NCBI GenBank assembly: GCA_013697365.1
Contig: JACCXA010000166.1
Location: 1 to 14,010, forward strand
Direction: 5' to 3'
DNA: 14,010 bases
Source: Chthoniobacterales bacterium
GTDB lineage: Bacteria; Verrucomicrobiota; Verrucomicrobiia; Chthoniobacterales; UBA10450
Part shown: positions 1 to 6,655 of the stretch, one piece after another
How positions within the stretch are numbered: the stretch's first letter is position 1
How the letters are laid out: each line of letters opens with the position of its first letter
Program-made: the position numbers and the translations under genes
The notes under the pieces: model-generated
What the model was told of the DNA's origin: nothing
The model's database searches: none
What the model saw: only the letters and a program-made list of their open reading frames with translations

Positions 1-441
1 TTACTCGTCATCGAGGCGCTTGGACCGGTTATCGATTGGCACCAGCGCGGTCTTGTGCTCCTCGGCCCGGGACTCACGTCTGATCCGCGCTGCCATTTCG
101 TGAACGCCGACTTCTTTGCCCTGGCAAAGTCGGAATTCGGGTTCAACCCGGGGCAGCCTCGCCGGCGGTTCCACGCTGTGCTGCTAGATATCGATCATTC
201 GCCTCGTGACCTTCTGCACTCGAGCAATGGCGCGTTCTACGAACCGGCTGGTCTGAGAGCTCTCGTGGCGCATCTCTATCCGGGCGGTGTCTTCGCCCTT
301 TGGTCGGATGAAGCGCCGGACGATGAGTTCATGGACGCGCTCGGCGGGGCGTTCTCCAGTTGCCGGGCGCATGTCGTGACCTTCCCGAATCCGCTCACAG
401 AATCGGATTCGGCGAGCACGGTCTACGTGGCGTGTTTGTAA
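1..441 (+). CDS. Spermidine synthase-like protein, C-terminal part (5' end outside window)
   Basis: The reading frame is open from the first base and ends at TAA 439-441, so only the last 146 codons are present. The fragment starts in the middle of a Rossmann-fold methyltransferase-like domain: the stretch reading VIEALGPVIDWHQRG matches the acidic-strand and 'v.ewnr' region of polyamine aminopropyltransferases. It is followed by a DPR..FVNADFF segment (the loop after the next strand) and by VLLDIDHSP, the usual 'D.iilDvd..p' strand. LYPGGVFALWSDEAPD matches the 'L.pgGvlavWs' strand of spermidine-synthase-like proteins. True spermidine synthases carry their polyamine-binding residues mostly upstream, so substrate cannot be judged. 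Many such bacterial homologues are unassigned methyltransferase-fold proteins. Family confidence is good; enzymatic activity is unknown. Confidence 0.75.
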   Translation, partial: LLVIEALGPVIDWHQRGLVLLGPGLTSDPRCHFVNADFFALAKSEFGFNPGQPRRRFHAVLLDIDHSPRDLLHSSNGAFYEPAGLRALVAHLYPGGVFALWSDEAPDDEFMDALGGAFSSCRAHVVTFPNPLTESDSASTVYVACL

Positions 442-560
442 CGACATCGCTTCTTCTCCTTTCAGCCTGCACTTTCATGTCGCCCTTCGCCCCAGGCTCG
501 GGGGGCGTCACAGGGGACGCCGGCGAGTCGGGTAATTCTTCGGGCGGGATCTTTTCTTGA
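432..560 (+). CDS. Putative very small lipoprotein
   Basis: A 42-codon frame can begin at GTG 432, overlapping the end of the upstream gene by 10 nt in another phase, and stops at TGA 558-560. Its start reads MFVTTSLLLLSAC, a short hydrophobic stretch ending in a good lipobox (L-S-A-C, Cys at residue 13). The rest is a Gly/Ser-rich, probably unstructured tail (GSGGVTGDAGESGNSSGG). No positively charged residue precedes the hydrophobic stretch when GTG is the start, which is weak for a signal peptide. A longer version from ATG 360 would run through the upstream gene and bury the signal, so I prefer 432. If real, it would be a lipid-anchored peptide co-transcribed with the spermidine-synthase-like gene. 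It may also be a chance frame. Confidence 0.4.
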   Translation: MFVTTSLLLLSACTFMSPFAPGSGGVTGDAGESGNSSGGIFS

Positions 561-610
561 ATCTTTTCTGATGGCCTAACGACCGCCCGCCGCAGGATGA
601 GTGCCACCTT

Positions 611-2110
611 ATGATCCTCCGAATTGGAAGCAACGGCAGCGCCGTCGCGCAATTGCAATTGCGGCTCAACGAACTGGCGCGAAACGGAAACTTCAAATCA
701 CCCCTCGATCCATTGCAAGGCACCGGCACTTTCGGCGAGCGCACCGAAGCGACAGTGCTCGCGTTCCAAAAGAAGTTTGGCCTGGAAGTGGATGGGATCG
801 TTGGTCCGCAAACTTTCGAGAAGATGGATGAGCTCCGCGGCTGGTATTCGGTCGATGCGGGGACGCCGGGCGCGCCGAAAACGGCGAAGGCGACCAAGGC
901 CAAAGTCGTCGCGCGTGAGGATCTTTTGTCCAGGCTGCTGGAGATCGCCGAGCGCGAAGTGGGTGTGCGCGAAGTGGGGGGGAATAATTGCGGCGTGCGC
1001 GTGCGCGAATATCAGCGTGCGACTGATCTGCGCCCGCTCGGTGCGTGGCCCTGGTGTGCCGCGTTTACGGTTTGGGTCATTCGCGAATGGCTCAACACCT
1101 ACCCGGAAGCGCGTCGCGCGCTCGGCTGGAAAAACGAGGAGGTGGAAGCAAAGCGACCTCAGACCGCCGGCGCCTTTGGTTACATCGATTGGGCGCGCCG
1201 CTTTGATCAGGAAATCCTCCCGCCCACCTTGCGGCCGGAGCCGGGCATGATTGCCGTCTTCGACTTCTCGCACATCGCGTTCGTGAAAGGCCCGGTCGAT
1301 GCGAAGAGCTTTCGTACTTTGGAAGGGAACACCAACGGTCGTGGCGATCGGGACAGCGTGATGGGCGACGGCGTCTGGGAAAAAACCCGCGCCAAGAGTC
1401 TGGTGCGGAAGTTCATCCGCTGGCGTTTTGTGGCCCCACCGGGGCAGGGGAACTTCATGAGCGACGCGGCTCCGGTGGCGAATTTGTTGCCAAATACGCG
1501 GGGTATTGGGGGCATTCCCCGCGAGGCGCTGGAGTTCATCATCGACGAGGAGGGGATGGATCAGCCTTGGAAATTTCCCGGAGGCGATTCGGGCGTGACC
1601 CTCGGCCACGGCTACGATCTCGGCGCGGGCACCGAGTCGAAGAACGATTTGGTGAGTGATTGGAAACAATGGCTGACCGGGGAAGAACTGAATCGGCTGG
1701 AGGTGGCGATCGGAAAAACCGGCGAAGGCGCTAGAACGCTTTGCCCGCAGTTCCGCGATATCACGATCAGCGCTGAGGCGGCCGACGAAGTCTTCTTTCG
1801 CGCGACAGTGCCAAAGTATTACCAGAAGATGGTCTCGGCTTTCCCGAACGCCGACAAACTACCGGGCAACGCACAGGGAGCGCTTCTGAGTCTGGTCTTT
1901 AACCGCGGCACCTCCATGAAAGGTGAACGTCGCGAGGAGATGCGGCAAATCCGGGAGTTGCTGGCGTGTGATCCGCCCTTCGATCTTGCGGCGATCGCAG
2001 GAGAGTTGCGGCAAATGAAGCGACTATGGGAAGGGAAAGGCCTCGGTGGTCTCGTCACACGTCGCGAACGCGAAGCTCGTCTGGTCGAAAGCGGGAGCGC
2101 TCCGTGCTAA
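611..2110 (+). CDS. Three-domain peptidoglycan hydrolase: PG-binding, CHAP-like amidase and T4/pesticin-type muramidase
   Basis: This 499-residue protein should cut peptidoglycan with two different active sites. Residues 3-72 form a peptidoglycan-binding domain (GSNGSAVAQLQLRLN at the start, then GTFGERTEATVLAFQKKFGL and DGIVGPQTF). Residues about 105-273 look like a CHAP-type cysteine amidase/endopeptidase, with Cys149 in PWCAAFTVWV, His221 in FSHIAFV and Asn240 in LEGN. Residues about 303-495 resemble T4-lysozyme/pesticin-type muramidases: Glu314 (DEEG), Asp326 (GGDSG) and Thr330 in TLGHGYDLG follow the E-D-T order of that family. A low-complexity Ala/Lys linker lies at 82-101. There is no signal peptide or membrane segment. 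The ATG at 611 has AGGATGAG (594-602) eight bases upstream. No holin or phage structural gene is nearby. It could be a domesticated phage endolysin or an exported effector. Domain calls are firm; the biological role is not. Confidence 0.85.
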   Translation: MILRIGSNGSAVAQLQLRLNELARNGNFKSPLDPLQGTGTFGERTEATVLAFQKKFGLEVDGIVGPQTFEKMDELRGWYSVDAGTPGAPKTAKATKAKVVAREDLLSRLLEIAEREVGVREVGGNNCGVRVREYQRATDLRPLGAWPWCAAFTVWVIREWLNTYPEARRALGWKNEEVEAKRPQTAGAFGYIDWARRFDQEILPPTLRPEPGMIAVFDFSHIAFVKGPVDAKSFRTLEGNTNGRGDRDSVMGDGVWEKTRAKSLVRKFIRWRFVAPPGQGNFMSDAAPVANLLPNTRGIGGIPREALEFIIDEEGMDQPWKFPGGDSGVTLGHGYDLGAGTESKNDLVSDWKQWLTGEELNRLEVAIGKTGEGARTLCPQFRDITISAEAADEVFFRATVPKYYQKMVSAFPNADKLPGNAQGALLSLVFNRGTSMKGERREEMRQIRELLACDPPFDLAAIAGELRQMKRLWEGKGLGGLVTRREREARLVESGSAPC

Positions 2111-2249
2111 GCCACCTTTAACCCTGCGCTTTAACAGGCACGCGCCTGCTCCCCCAAAAATGAGAACCGGTGCAAATTAACGTGCAGCATTAAAGTGTTC
2201 ACTTCGCGAAATTGGCGGCGGCCACAAACGCGTTAAGTTCTTCGCCTCT

Positions 2250-2777
2250 ATGCCGAAGCATCTAGTGGTCAGCACCAGTGGGAACGTTTCGAGCAACAGC
2301 CGCAAGATGGCGCGAGCTGCCTTCGCTTATCTGGAGAATGCGAAGGTCGATTGCGCCTGGCTAGACCTCAACGACCTCGACCTGCCGCTCTGCAATGCCG
2401 ACTCCTGTTACGCCGCCCCGGGTGCGCAAAAACTCAGTCAGGCGATCAAAGCCGCGGATGGCATCCTCGTTGCCTCACCGGTTTATAATTACGACATGAG
2501 CGCCTCGGCCAAGAACATGATTGAGCTGACGGGAAGCGCGTGGGAGGACAAGGTCGTCGGTTTCCTTTGCGCGGCCGGGGGCATGAGCAGCTATATGTCG
2601 GTCATGGCTTATGCGAATAGTTTGATGCTCGATTTCCGGTGCGTGATCATTCCGCGCTTTGTGTATGCGACGGGGAACGCCTTCAACGACGAGGCCGTGT
2701 CGGATGCGAAAATGGGCCAACGCATCGAGCAGGTCGCGGCGGAGTTGATCCGCTTTACCGCAGTCCTCCGAAGATAG
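2250..2777 (+). CDS. NADPH-dependent FMN reductase family flavoprotein
   Basis: A 175-residue flavodoxin-like protein of the NAD(P)H-dependent FMN reductase superfamily (SsuE/ChrR/ArsH-like). The first strand and phosphate loop read LVVSTSGNVSSNSRKMA (residues 5-21), matching the family pattern of a Ser/Gly-rich FMN-phosphate loop. AADGILVASPVYNYDMSASAKNMIEL (68-93) is the usual 'D.ii.vtPeYn.s.pg.lKn.iD' motif that contacts the flavin ring. GFLCAAGGMSS (104-114) is the third FMN loop. Such enzymes are cytosolic, typically dimeric, and reduce FMN, quinones, chromate or azo compounds. The sequence does not decide between these. The start is ATG 2250, without a clear Shine-Dalgarno. The gene stands alone between the lysin and Ku genes, separated by 139 bp upstream and 274 bp downstream, so it is probably its own transcription unit. 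Confidence 0.88.
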   Translation: MPKHLVVSTSGNVSSNSRKMARAAFAYLENAKVDCAWLDLNDLDLPLCNADSCYAAPGAQKLSQAIKAADGILVASPVYNYDMSASAKNMIELTGSAWEDKVVGFLCAAGGMSSYMSVMAYANSLMLDFRCVIIPRFVYATGNAFNDEAVSDAKMGQRIEQVAAELIRFTAVLRR

Positions 2778-2829
2778 CGCGGAGGGCGTGCGATCCTCTC
2801 CATCTGCGCTGACACTCCACTTGCATTTC

Positions 2830-2852
2830 CTTCTTCGTGCACACACGAGAAG
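2830..2852. other. Short hairpin downstream of the FMN reductase gene
   Basis: CTTCTTCGTG (2830-2839) and CACGAGAAG (2844-2852) pair around a CACA loop with a single bulged T. The hairpin lies 53 bp after the FMN reductase stop. It has no T-run on either side, so it is not a classical intrinsic terminator. It could stabilise the 3' end of the transcript. Confidence 0.3.
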
Positions 2853-2902
2853 TGTAGGTGAAAGTTGAAGTGCAGGCGCAAGAACCGAAGTGACGCGAAC
2901 CC

Positions 2903-3008
2903 TGTCATCCCGAGGGAATTCGAGGGATCTGACAAGTCAGGTGCGATCTTGTTCGGTGCCAGCGCTGCTTGTTCGCGCGTGAGACCCTCGGCTTCGCCCG
3001 GGATGACA
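2903..3008. repeat. Dispersed inverted-repeat element of the GTCATCCCGAG type
   Basis: The ends are inverted copies: TGTCATCCC at 2903-2911 pairs with GGGATGACA at 3000-3008. The arms continue as GAGGGAATTCGAGGGATCT on the left and, read on the other strand, GGGCGAAGCCGAGGGTCTC on the right, which match at most positions. The total length is about 106 bp and no protein is encoded. From memory, very similar 'GTCATCCCGAGCGAAGTCGAGGGATCT' palindromes occur in many copies in several environmental phyla, and their chance translations ('VIPREFEGSD...') often appear as spurious hypothetical proteins. It sits in the gap upstream of Ku, 43 bp before that gene's start, so a copy of it would be in the Ku 5' region. 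Confidence 0.75.
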
Positions 3009-3051
3009 AGAGCGATCCGCGCGTTCCAGAGCCGAGCCGCGAACTCTGAGT

Positions 3052-3897
3052 ATGCGTGCAATCTGGAAGGGCAGTATCAGCTTCGGCCTCGTCAATATCC
3101 CAATCGCTCTCTACCCCGCGACGCGGAAAGAAGAGTTGAAGTTTCGCCTTTTGCGGGCTGCCGATCACAGCCCCGTCAACTACAAGCGCGTCGCCGAAGC
3201 CGACGGCAAGGAAGTGCCCTGGGATCAAATCGTGAAAGGCTACGAGTACGAGAAAGGGAAGTTCGTTGTCCTCGGCGAGAAGGACTTCCAGCGGGTCGAT
3301 CTGGAAGCGACCCAGACGGTCGATATCCAGGACTTCGTCGACGTGGACGAGATCGATCCGATGTTTTTCTACAAGCCGTATTACCTCGAGCCGCAGAAAG
3401 GCGGCGACAAAGCCTACGTGCTGCTCCGGGAAGCGCTGGCCGAAGGAAAGAAAGTGGGGATCGCGAAAGTCATCATCAAGACGCGTCAGTATCTGGCGGG
3501 GGTCAAAGCTACGAAACACGCGCTGGTGCTCGAGCTAATGCACTTCGCGGCCGAGCTCTCGGACGCCGAGAAGCTGAATGTTCCGAAAACTCTTGAGCCG
3601 GGGAAACGCGAAATGGAAATGGCCAAGGCCCTCGTGGAAAGCATGAGCTCGAAGTGGGATCCGAAGAAGTACAAGGATGACTATCGCGAGGCGCTCCTCG
3701 AAGTGATCGAAGATAAAGTCGAAGCCGGCGGCAAGGAGATCGAGGACAAGCCGAAGGAAAAAAAGGCTTCCACGAAGGTCATCGACCTTGTTGCGGTTTT
3801 GCAACAGAGCCTGGCACAGTCGCAAGGCGCGAAGAAGAAGCCAGCCACGAAAGCCAGTGCAAAGCGAGCGACCAGACCTCAAAAAAAGGCGGCTTAA
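3052..3897 (+). CDS. ku: Bacterial non-homologous end-joining protein Ku
   Basis: A 281-residue Ku homologue, a DNA-end-binding ring protein that normally recruits ligase D for non-homologous end joining. It begins with the family signature MRAIWKGSISFGLVNIPIALY (residues 1-21). It continues with NYKRVAEADGKEVPWDQIVKGYEYEKGKFVVL (43-74), the ring-forming core. DVDEIDPMFFYKPYYLEP (97-114), LREALAEGKKVGIAKVII (125-142) and WDPKKYKDDYREALLEVIEDK (202-222) are further conserved Ku segments. The last 45 residues are a Lys/Ala-rich basic tail, of the kind that contacts DNA in other bacterial Ku proteins. Length is normal for the family. No LigD, ligase or primase gene lies within the window. Neighbours are a repeat upstream and a convergent operon downstream, so it is probably monocistronic. 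I see no clear Shine-Dalgarno. Confidence 0.96.
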   Translation: MRAIWKGSISFGLVNIPIALYPATRKEELKFRLLRAADHSPVNYKRVAEADGKEVPWDQIVKGYEYEKGKFVVLGEKDFQRVDLEATQTVDIQDFVDVDEIDPMFFYKPYYLEPQKGGDKAYVLLREALAEGKKVGIAKVIIKTRQYLAGVKATKHALVLELMHFAAELSDAEKLNVPKTLEPGKREMEMAKALVESMSSKWDPKKYKDDYREALLEVIEDKVEAGGKEIEDKPKEKKASTKVIDLVAVLQQSLAQSQGAKKKPATKASAKRATRPQKKAA

Positions 3898-3919
3898 GAG
3901 ACAGCGCGGTTGCAGATTG

Positions 3920-4082
3920 CCGGGGAGCACACGCCTCCTGGCGGGCTGGTCGAGGCATCCTGCCGAGACGAACTTTCGCCCGCGTCGATGTGCTGGAGCT
4001 CACCCCTAAACGGGGGCAACACCGACGGAAGTTCGCGCAGGCAGAATGCCAGCGCCAGCTCGCTACAAGCTGCGCTCCCCGG
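3920..4082. repeat. Long imperfect palindrome (REPIN/MITE-like), GGGGAGC-ended
   Basis: The whole 163 bp can fold on itself. Perfect outer ends are CCGGGGAGC (3920-3928) and GCTCCCCGG (4074-4082). Inner paired blocks are GGCATCCTGCC (3954-3964) with GGCAGAATGCC (4040-4050), one mismatch; CGAACTT (3969-3975) with AAGTTCG (4029-4035), perfect; CGTCGATGT (3983-3991) with ACACCGACG (4019-4027), one mismatch; and a small apical hairpin CCCC-TAAAC-GGGG (4003-4015). It codes for nothing. It fills the gap between Ku and the convergent cysteine-cluster gene, starting 22 bp after one stop and ending 8 bp before the other. It shares its termini with the element at 7930-8073. It may act as a bidirectional transcript end. 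Confidence 0.75.
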
Positions 4083-4090
4083 ACCCCTAG

Positions 4091-4534
4091 CTAGCCCACT
4101 TCCCGCAGCGCTTCACCGACTGCCGCGGTGATTGGCCGCGCACCCTCACCCGCCAGTTCTCCATCCACCACCTCAAGCCGGCGCACCAAATCAACGACTT
4201 CGCGCCGCGTGTACGCCCCGCCCGCCGCGGCACAAAAATGCGTGCGACAGCCAAACGGTCGATCCTGGTAGATCAGGCAATTACCCGTCCCACGATCCAG
4301 CAAAGGACAAACCCCATCAATTGTCCCCGGCAAACGGGTTCGCCCCGTGGCGCGCAGAGCTTTCGCGGCGAGCAATGCCTCGCCTTTTGTCAGGTGCGGC
4401 GTGCGGCCAGTCAGTTTGAAGTGGCAACACTCCCGCAATCGCGTGCAGGCGCGATCAATCGGTCGTGCGGACAGTTCGGCATAGATCCGGCGCACTTCGA
4501 TGAGAGCGGTGGCTAACAAGTCGTTCTGCTTCAT
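4091..4534 (-). CDS. YkgJ-type zinc/iron-chelating cysteine-cluster protein
   Basis: A 147-residue cytosolic protein of the YkgJ/UPF0153 family, thought to bind a metal through a conserved cysteine cluster; biochemical function is not established. Cysteines lie at residues 30, 36, 37, 76, 86, 96 and 101. They form the family pattern: CC-HFKLTGRTPHLTKGEA in the first half, then CPLLD..TGNCLIYQDRPFGCRTHFC. The last block is the usual 'C.iY..RP..CR.f.C' motif, and the first C..C pair is somewhat irregular (CTRLRECC). The ATG overlaps the TGA of the upstream flavoprotein gene by 4 nt (4531-4534), so it is the third and last gene of a coupled operon. The tail after residue 120 is Glu/Ala-rich. Confidence 0.8.
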   Translation of the reverse strand: MKQNDLLATALIEVRRIYAELSARPIDRACTRLRECCHFKLTGRTPHLTKGEALLAAKALRATGRTRLPGTIDGVCPLLDRGTGNCLIYQDRPFGCRTHFCAAAGGAYTRREVVDLVRRLEVVDGELAGEGARPITAAVGEALREVG

Positions 4535-5766
4535 AACGCCCGGCGGGCCATGGCGCGCCCGGCGATCCAGCCGGTGGTCCAGGCTGATTGGAAATTGAAT
4601 CCGCCAGTGATGCCATCGATATCAAGCAGCTCCCCTGCGAAGTAAAGGTGCGGCACGATCCGGCTTTCCATGGTCTTGAAATTCACTTCCGCGAGCCGCA
4701 CCCCGCCACACGTCACGAATTCTTCTTTGTTCAAGGATTTGCCATTCACCGGCAGCTCGTTGCGCGTGAGCAGCCTAATCAGTTCAAGCAGGTGTGCGCG
4801 GGAAAGTGTGGTCCAGAGGGTGCCGGCCGGCACACCGGCAACCTGCACGAGCTGCGCCCAAAGCCGCGCGGGCAGGGGAGCGATGGGATCGCCCGCGACG
4901 AGGCGCTTCGGTTGCGTCTCGCGGCGGCGCCGGAGTTCTTCCATCACTGCGTCCTCGTGCACGGCTGGCAGCCAGTTGATTCGAAGCGCAAATTTGTAGT
5001 CGAGTTTCGCCAGGACTCGAGCCCCCCAGGCAGAAAGCCGGAGGACGGCGGGGCCACTGACGCCGTTGTGAGTGATCAAAAGCGGGCCGCGTTCACGCAA
5101 GCTGGTTCCCGCGACGGTCAGTTCGACGTCCGGAATGGACACCCCCGGGAGCGAAAGAACCCAGGGCGTAGGGATGTGTAACGAGAAGAGCGACGGGACG
5201 GGCGACTCGATGGTGTGCCCGAAGGATTCCGCAATCTGCGGACCACCGGCCGCGCGCGCCCCACCCGTCGCAAGAAGGAGGCGATCGCACGCCATGCGGC
5301 TTCCACCGGACAACTCCAATTCAAAGTTGCCCCGACCGGACGGCCGCGCCTTCTCAAGACTCGTGTGGGCACGCAACTGAACGCCCGCTGCCTCCGCCTC
5401 GAACATGAGGCAATCGATTACCGTCTCCGATGAATCCGTCACCGGAAACATCCGGCCGTCCGCTTCGATCTTGAGCCGAACCCCGTGCTCTTGAAACCAG
5501 GCGACCGTGTCTTCTGGCGAAAATCTGTGTAGAGCTGCGATCAACGCGCGCTCACCTCTCGGATAACGAGCGCTGAACTTCCGCGGCTCCAGCGCGGTGT
5601 GCGTCACATTGCAGCGGCCCCCGCCCGAGATGCGGACTTTCGTGAGGAACTGCGAGTTGCGTTCGAGAATCAGCACTTCGTTGTGCGGCCGCGCCTCGGC
5701 GCAAGCGATGGCCGCGAAGAATCCCGCTGCGCCGCCTCCGGCAATGACGATCCGCTCTGCGCTCAC
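4531..5766 (-). CDS. HI0933/YhiN-family FAD-dependent oxidoreductase
   Basis: A 411-residue flavoprotein of the HI0933/YhiN family ('NAD(P)/FAD-dependent oxidoreductase', formerly BaiN-like). The N-terminal Rossmann motif reads IVIAGGGAAGFFAAI (residues 6-20), with the acidic strand end at VLILERN (31-37). KVRISGGGRCNVT (43-55) is the hallmark of this family. LLLATGGARAAGG (about 165-177) is the second FAD motif. THNGVSGPAVL lies in the middle domain, and ITGGFNFQSAWTTGWIAGRAM closes the FAD site near the C-terminus. Length is typical. Substrate and electron acceptor are unknown for most members; some have been linked to bile-acid or tRNA-dihydrouridine chemistry in other lineages, which cannot be decided here. 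The start is GTG 5766, overlapping the upstream TGA by 4 nt; the next gene overlaps its own TGA by 4 nt. Confidence 0.92.
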   Translation of the reverse strand: MSAERIVIAGGGAAGFFAAIACAEARPHNEVLILERNSQFLTKVRISGGGRCNVTHTALEPRKFSARYPRGERALIAALHRFSPEDTVAWFQEHGVRLKIEADGRMFPVTDSSETVIDCLMFEAEAAGVQLRAHTSLEKARPSGRGNFELELSGGSRMACDRLLLATGGARAAGGPQIAESFGHTIESPVPSLFSLHIPTPWVLSLPGVSIPDVELTVAGTSLRERGPLLITHNGVSGPAVLRLSAWGARVLAKLDYKFALRINWLPAVHEDAVMEELRRRRETQPKRLVAGDPIAPLPARLWAQLVQVAGVPAGTLWTTLSRAHLLELIRLLTRNELPVNGKSLNKEEFVTCGGVRLAEVNFKTMESRIVPHLYFAGELLDIDGITGGFNFQSAWTTGWIAGRAMARRAL

Positions 5767-6497
5767 ACCACGTCCAGGCCCATCTCGCGCAGCCGACGGA
5801 TCAGCGCGCGCGCATTCTTAATCGCAAACGCATCGCGATCGTTATCGAAATAAATCCAGGCCTCGCGTGCTCCGCTCTCGCGGATCTTCATCGCCCAGGT
5901 TGTCAGCTCTTCCTCGCTGTAGTCGTGCCGATACCAGCGACTCCGCCCATGCAGTCGCGCGTAGATTACGTCGCTCGTTTTGATCAGCTCCTCCGGCAGA
6001 CGCGGCGCGCTGACGGAACAAAAGGCGAGACCGCGTTCTGCAAACCGGCGGTAGACAGCTGCCCGCCACCAGCTGCTGTGCCGAAACTCGACCGCGTTCC
6101 GAAACTGCGGGTCAAGCTGCCGCACGATGCTTTGCAGTCGCGAGGGTGTGTAGCGGTAGCTCGGTGGAAACTGGAAAAGGAAACATCCCAGTTTCGGCCC
6201 GAGGATCTCCGCAAAGCGATAGAACTCTTCGATTAACATGCGGGTCTGCACGAGCCGCTTCTCGTGTGTGATGAGGCGGTTCACTTTTACGGAATAGCGG
6301 AAACCCTCCGGCGCATTCCGCCGCCATCCTTTCGCGGTCGCGAGCTTCGGCCAGCTGTAGAACGGCGCGTTTAATTCCACCGTCCGAAAGTTCTCCGTGT
6401 AATGCCTGAACCAGGTGTCAGTCCGTTTTGTGTCCGGATAAAAAAGGCCGCGCCAATGCCAGTAAAACCAGCCTGAACAACCTACGTGCACCTGCAT
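5763..6497 (-). CDS. DUF72 (YecE-like) TIM-barrel protein
   Basis: A 244-residue DUF72 protein. The family has a TIM-barrel-like fold but no assigned reaction. Its signatures are present in order: HVGCSGWFYWHWRG.FYP (4-21), FRTVELNAPFYSWP (37-50), the strand FRYSVKVNRLITHEKRL (66-82), LFQFPPSYRY (107-116), NAVEFRHSSWW (134-144), YARLHGR (179-185) and YFDNDRDAFAIKNARAL (216-232). Conserved Glu41, Glu137, His140 and Asn219 lie in these strands and are plausible active-site residues. It starts at ATG 6497 and is the first gene of the minus-strand trio, coupled to the flavoprotein by a GTGA overlap. Co-transcription with a flavoprotein and a metal-chelating cysteine protein hints at a redox or RNA/metabolite-repair role, but this is inference. 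Confidence 0.92.
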   Translation of the reverse strand: MQVHVGCSGWFYWHWRGLFYPDTKRTDTWFRHYTENFRTVELNAPFYSWPKLATAKGWRRNAPEGFRYSVKVNRLITHEKRLVQTRMLIEEFYRFAEILGPKLGCFLFQFPPSYRYTPSRLQSIVRQLDPQFRNAVEFRHSSWWRAAVYRRFAERGLAFCSVSAPRLPEELIKTSDVIYARLHGRSRWYRHDYSEEELTTWAMKIRESGAREAWIYFDNDRDAFAIKNARALIRRLREMGLDVV

Positions 6498-6515
6498 GCG
6501 GCACGCTCACGCAGC

Positions 6516-6529
6516 TGCATGAACATGCA
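6516..6529. promoter_or_regulatory. Perfect short palindrome in a divergent promoter gap
   Basis: TGCATG-AA-CATGCA is a perfect inverted repeat about 20 bp upstream of the DUF72 start. It lies in the 158-bp gap between divergently transcribed DUF72 and DoxX genes. Such a position suits an operator. A second short palindrome, AACGT-G-ACGTT, is at 6590-6600, nearer the DoxX gene. No regulator gene is nearby, so function is speculative and chance occurrence is possible. Confidence 0.25.
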
Positions 6530-6655
6530 ACGGAGGAGCGGCCCGAGAGGGTCCTTCACCGTTTACGTGGTTCAGGCTGACTTGCCCGGAACGTGACGTT
6601 GGGGCCGTCGCAACGAGAATCTTGACCGCTCAACCACAATCGCTCAGCTTGCCCC

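Noticed and set aside
698..1669. Long open frame on the minus strand (about 320 codons) across the peptidoglycan hydrolase gene
   Set aside because: It is antisense to a well-supported gene, shows no recognisable domain, and long antisense frames are expected in GC-rich coding DNA.
2135..2148. CAGGC-ACGC-GCCTG hairpin after the peptidoglycan hydrolase gene, considered as terminator
   Set aside because: The stem is only 5 bp and it is followed by C and A runs rather than T, so it does not meet an intrinsic-terminator pattern.
2178..2249. Possible -35/-10 promoter upstream of the FMN reductase gene (TTGGCG and TTAAGT)
   Set aside because: The spacing is about 15 bp and both hexamers are weak; the promoter consensus of this organism is unknown.
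2865..3596. Plus-strand frame of about 240 codons overlapping the start of Ku
   Set aside because: Its N-terminal part is the chance translation of the dispersed repeat (VIPREFEGSD...) and the rest is out of phase with Ku, Arg/Ser-rich and without domain content.
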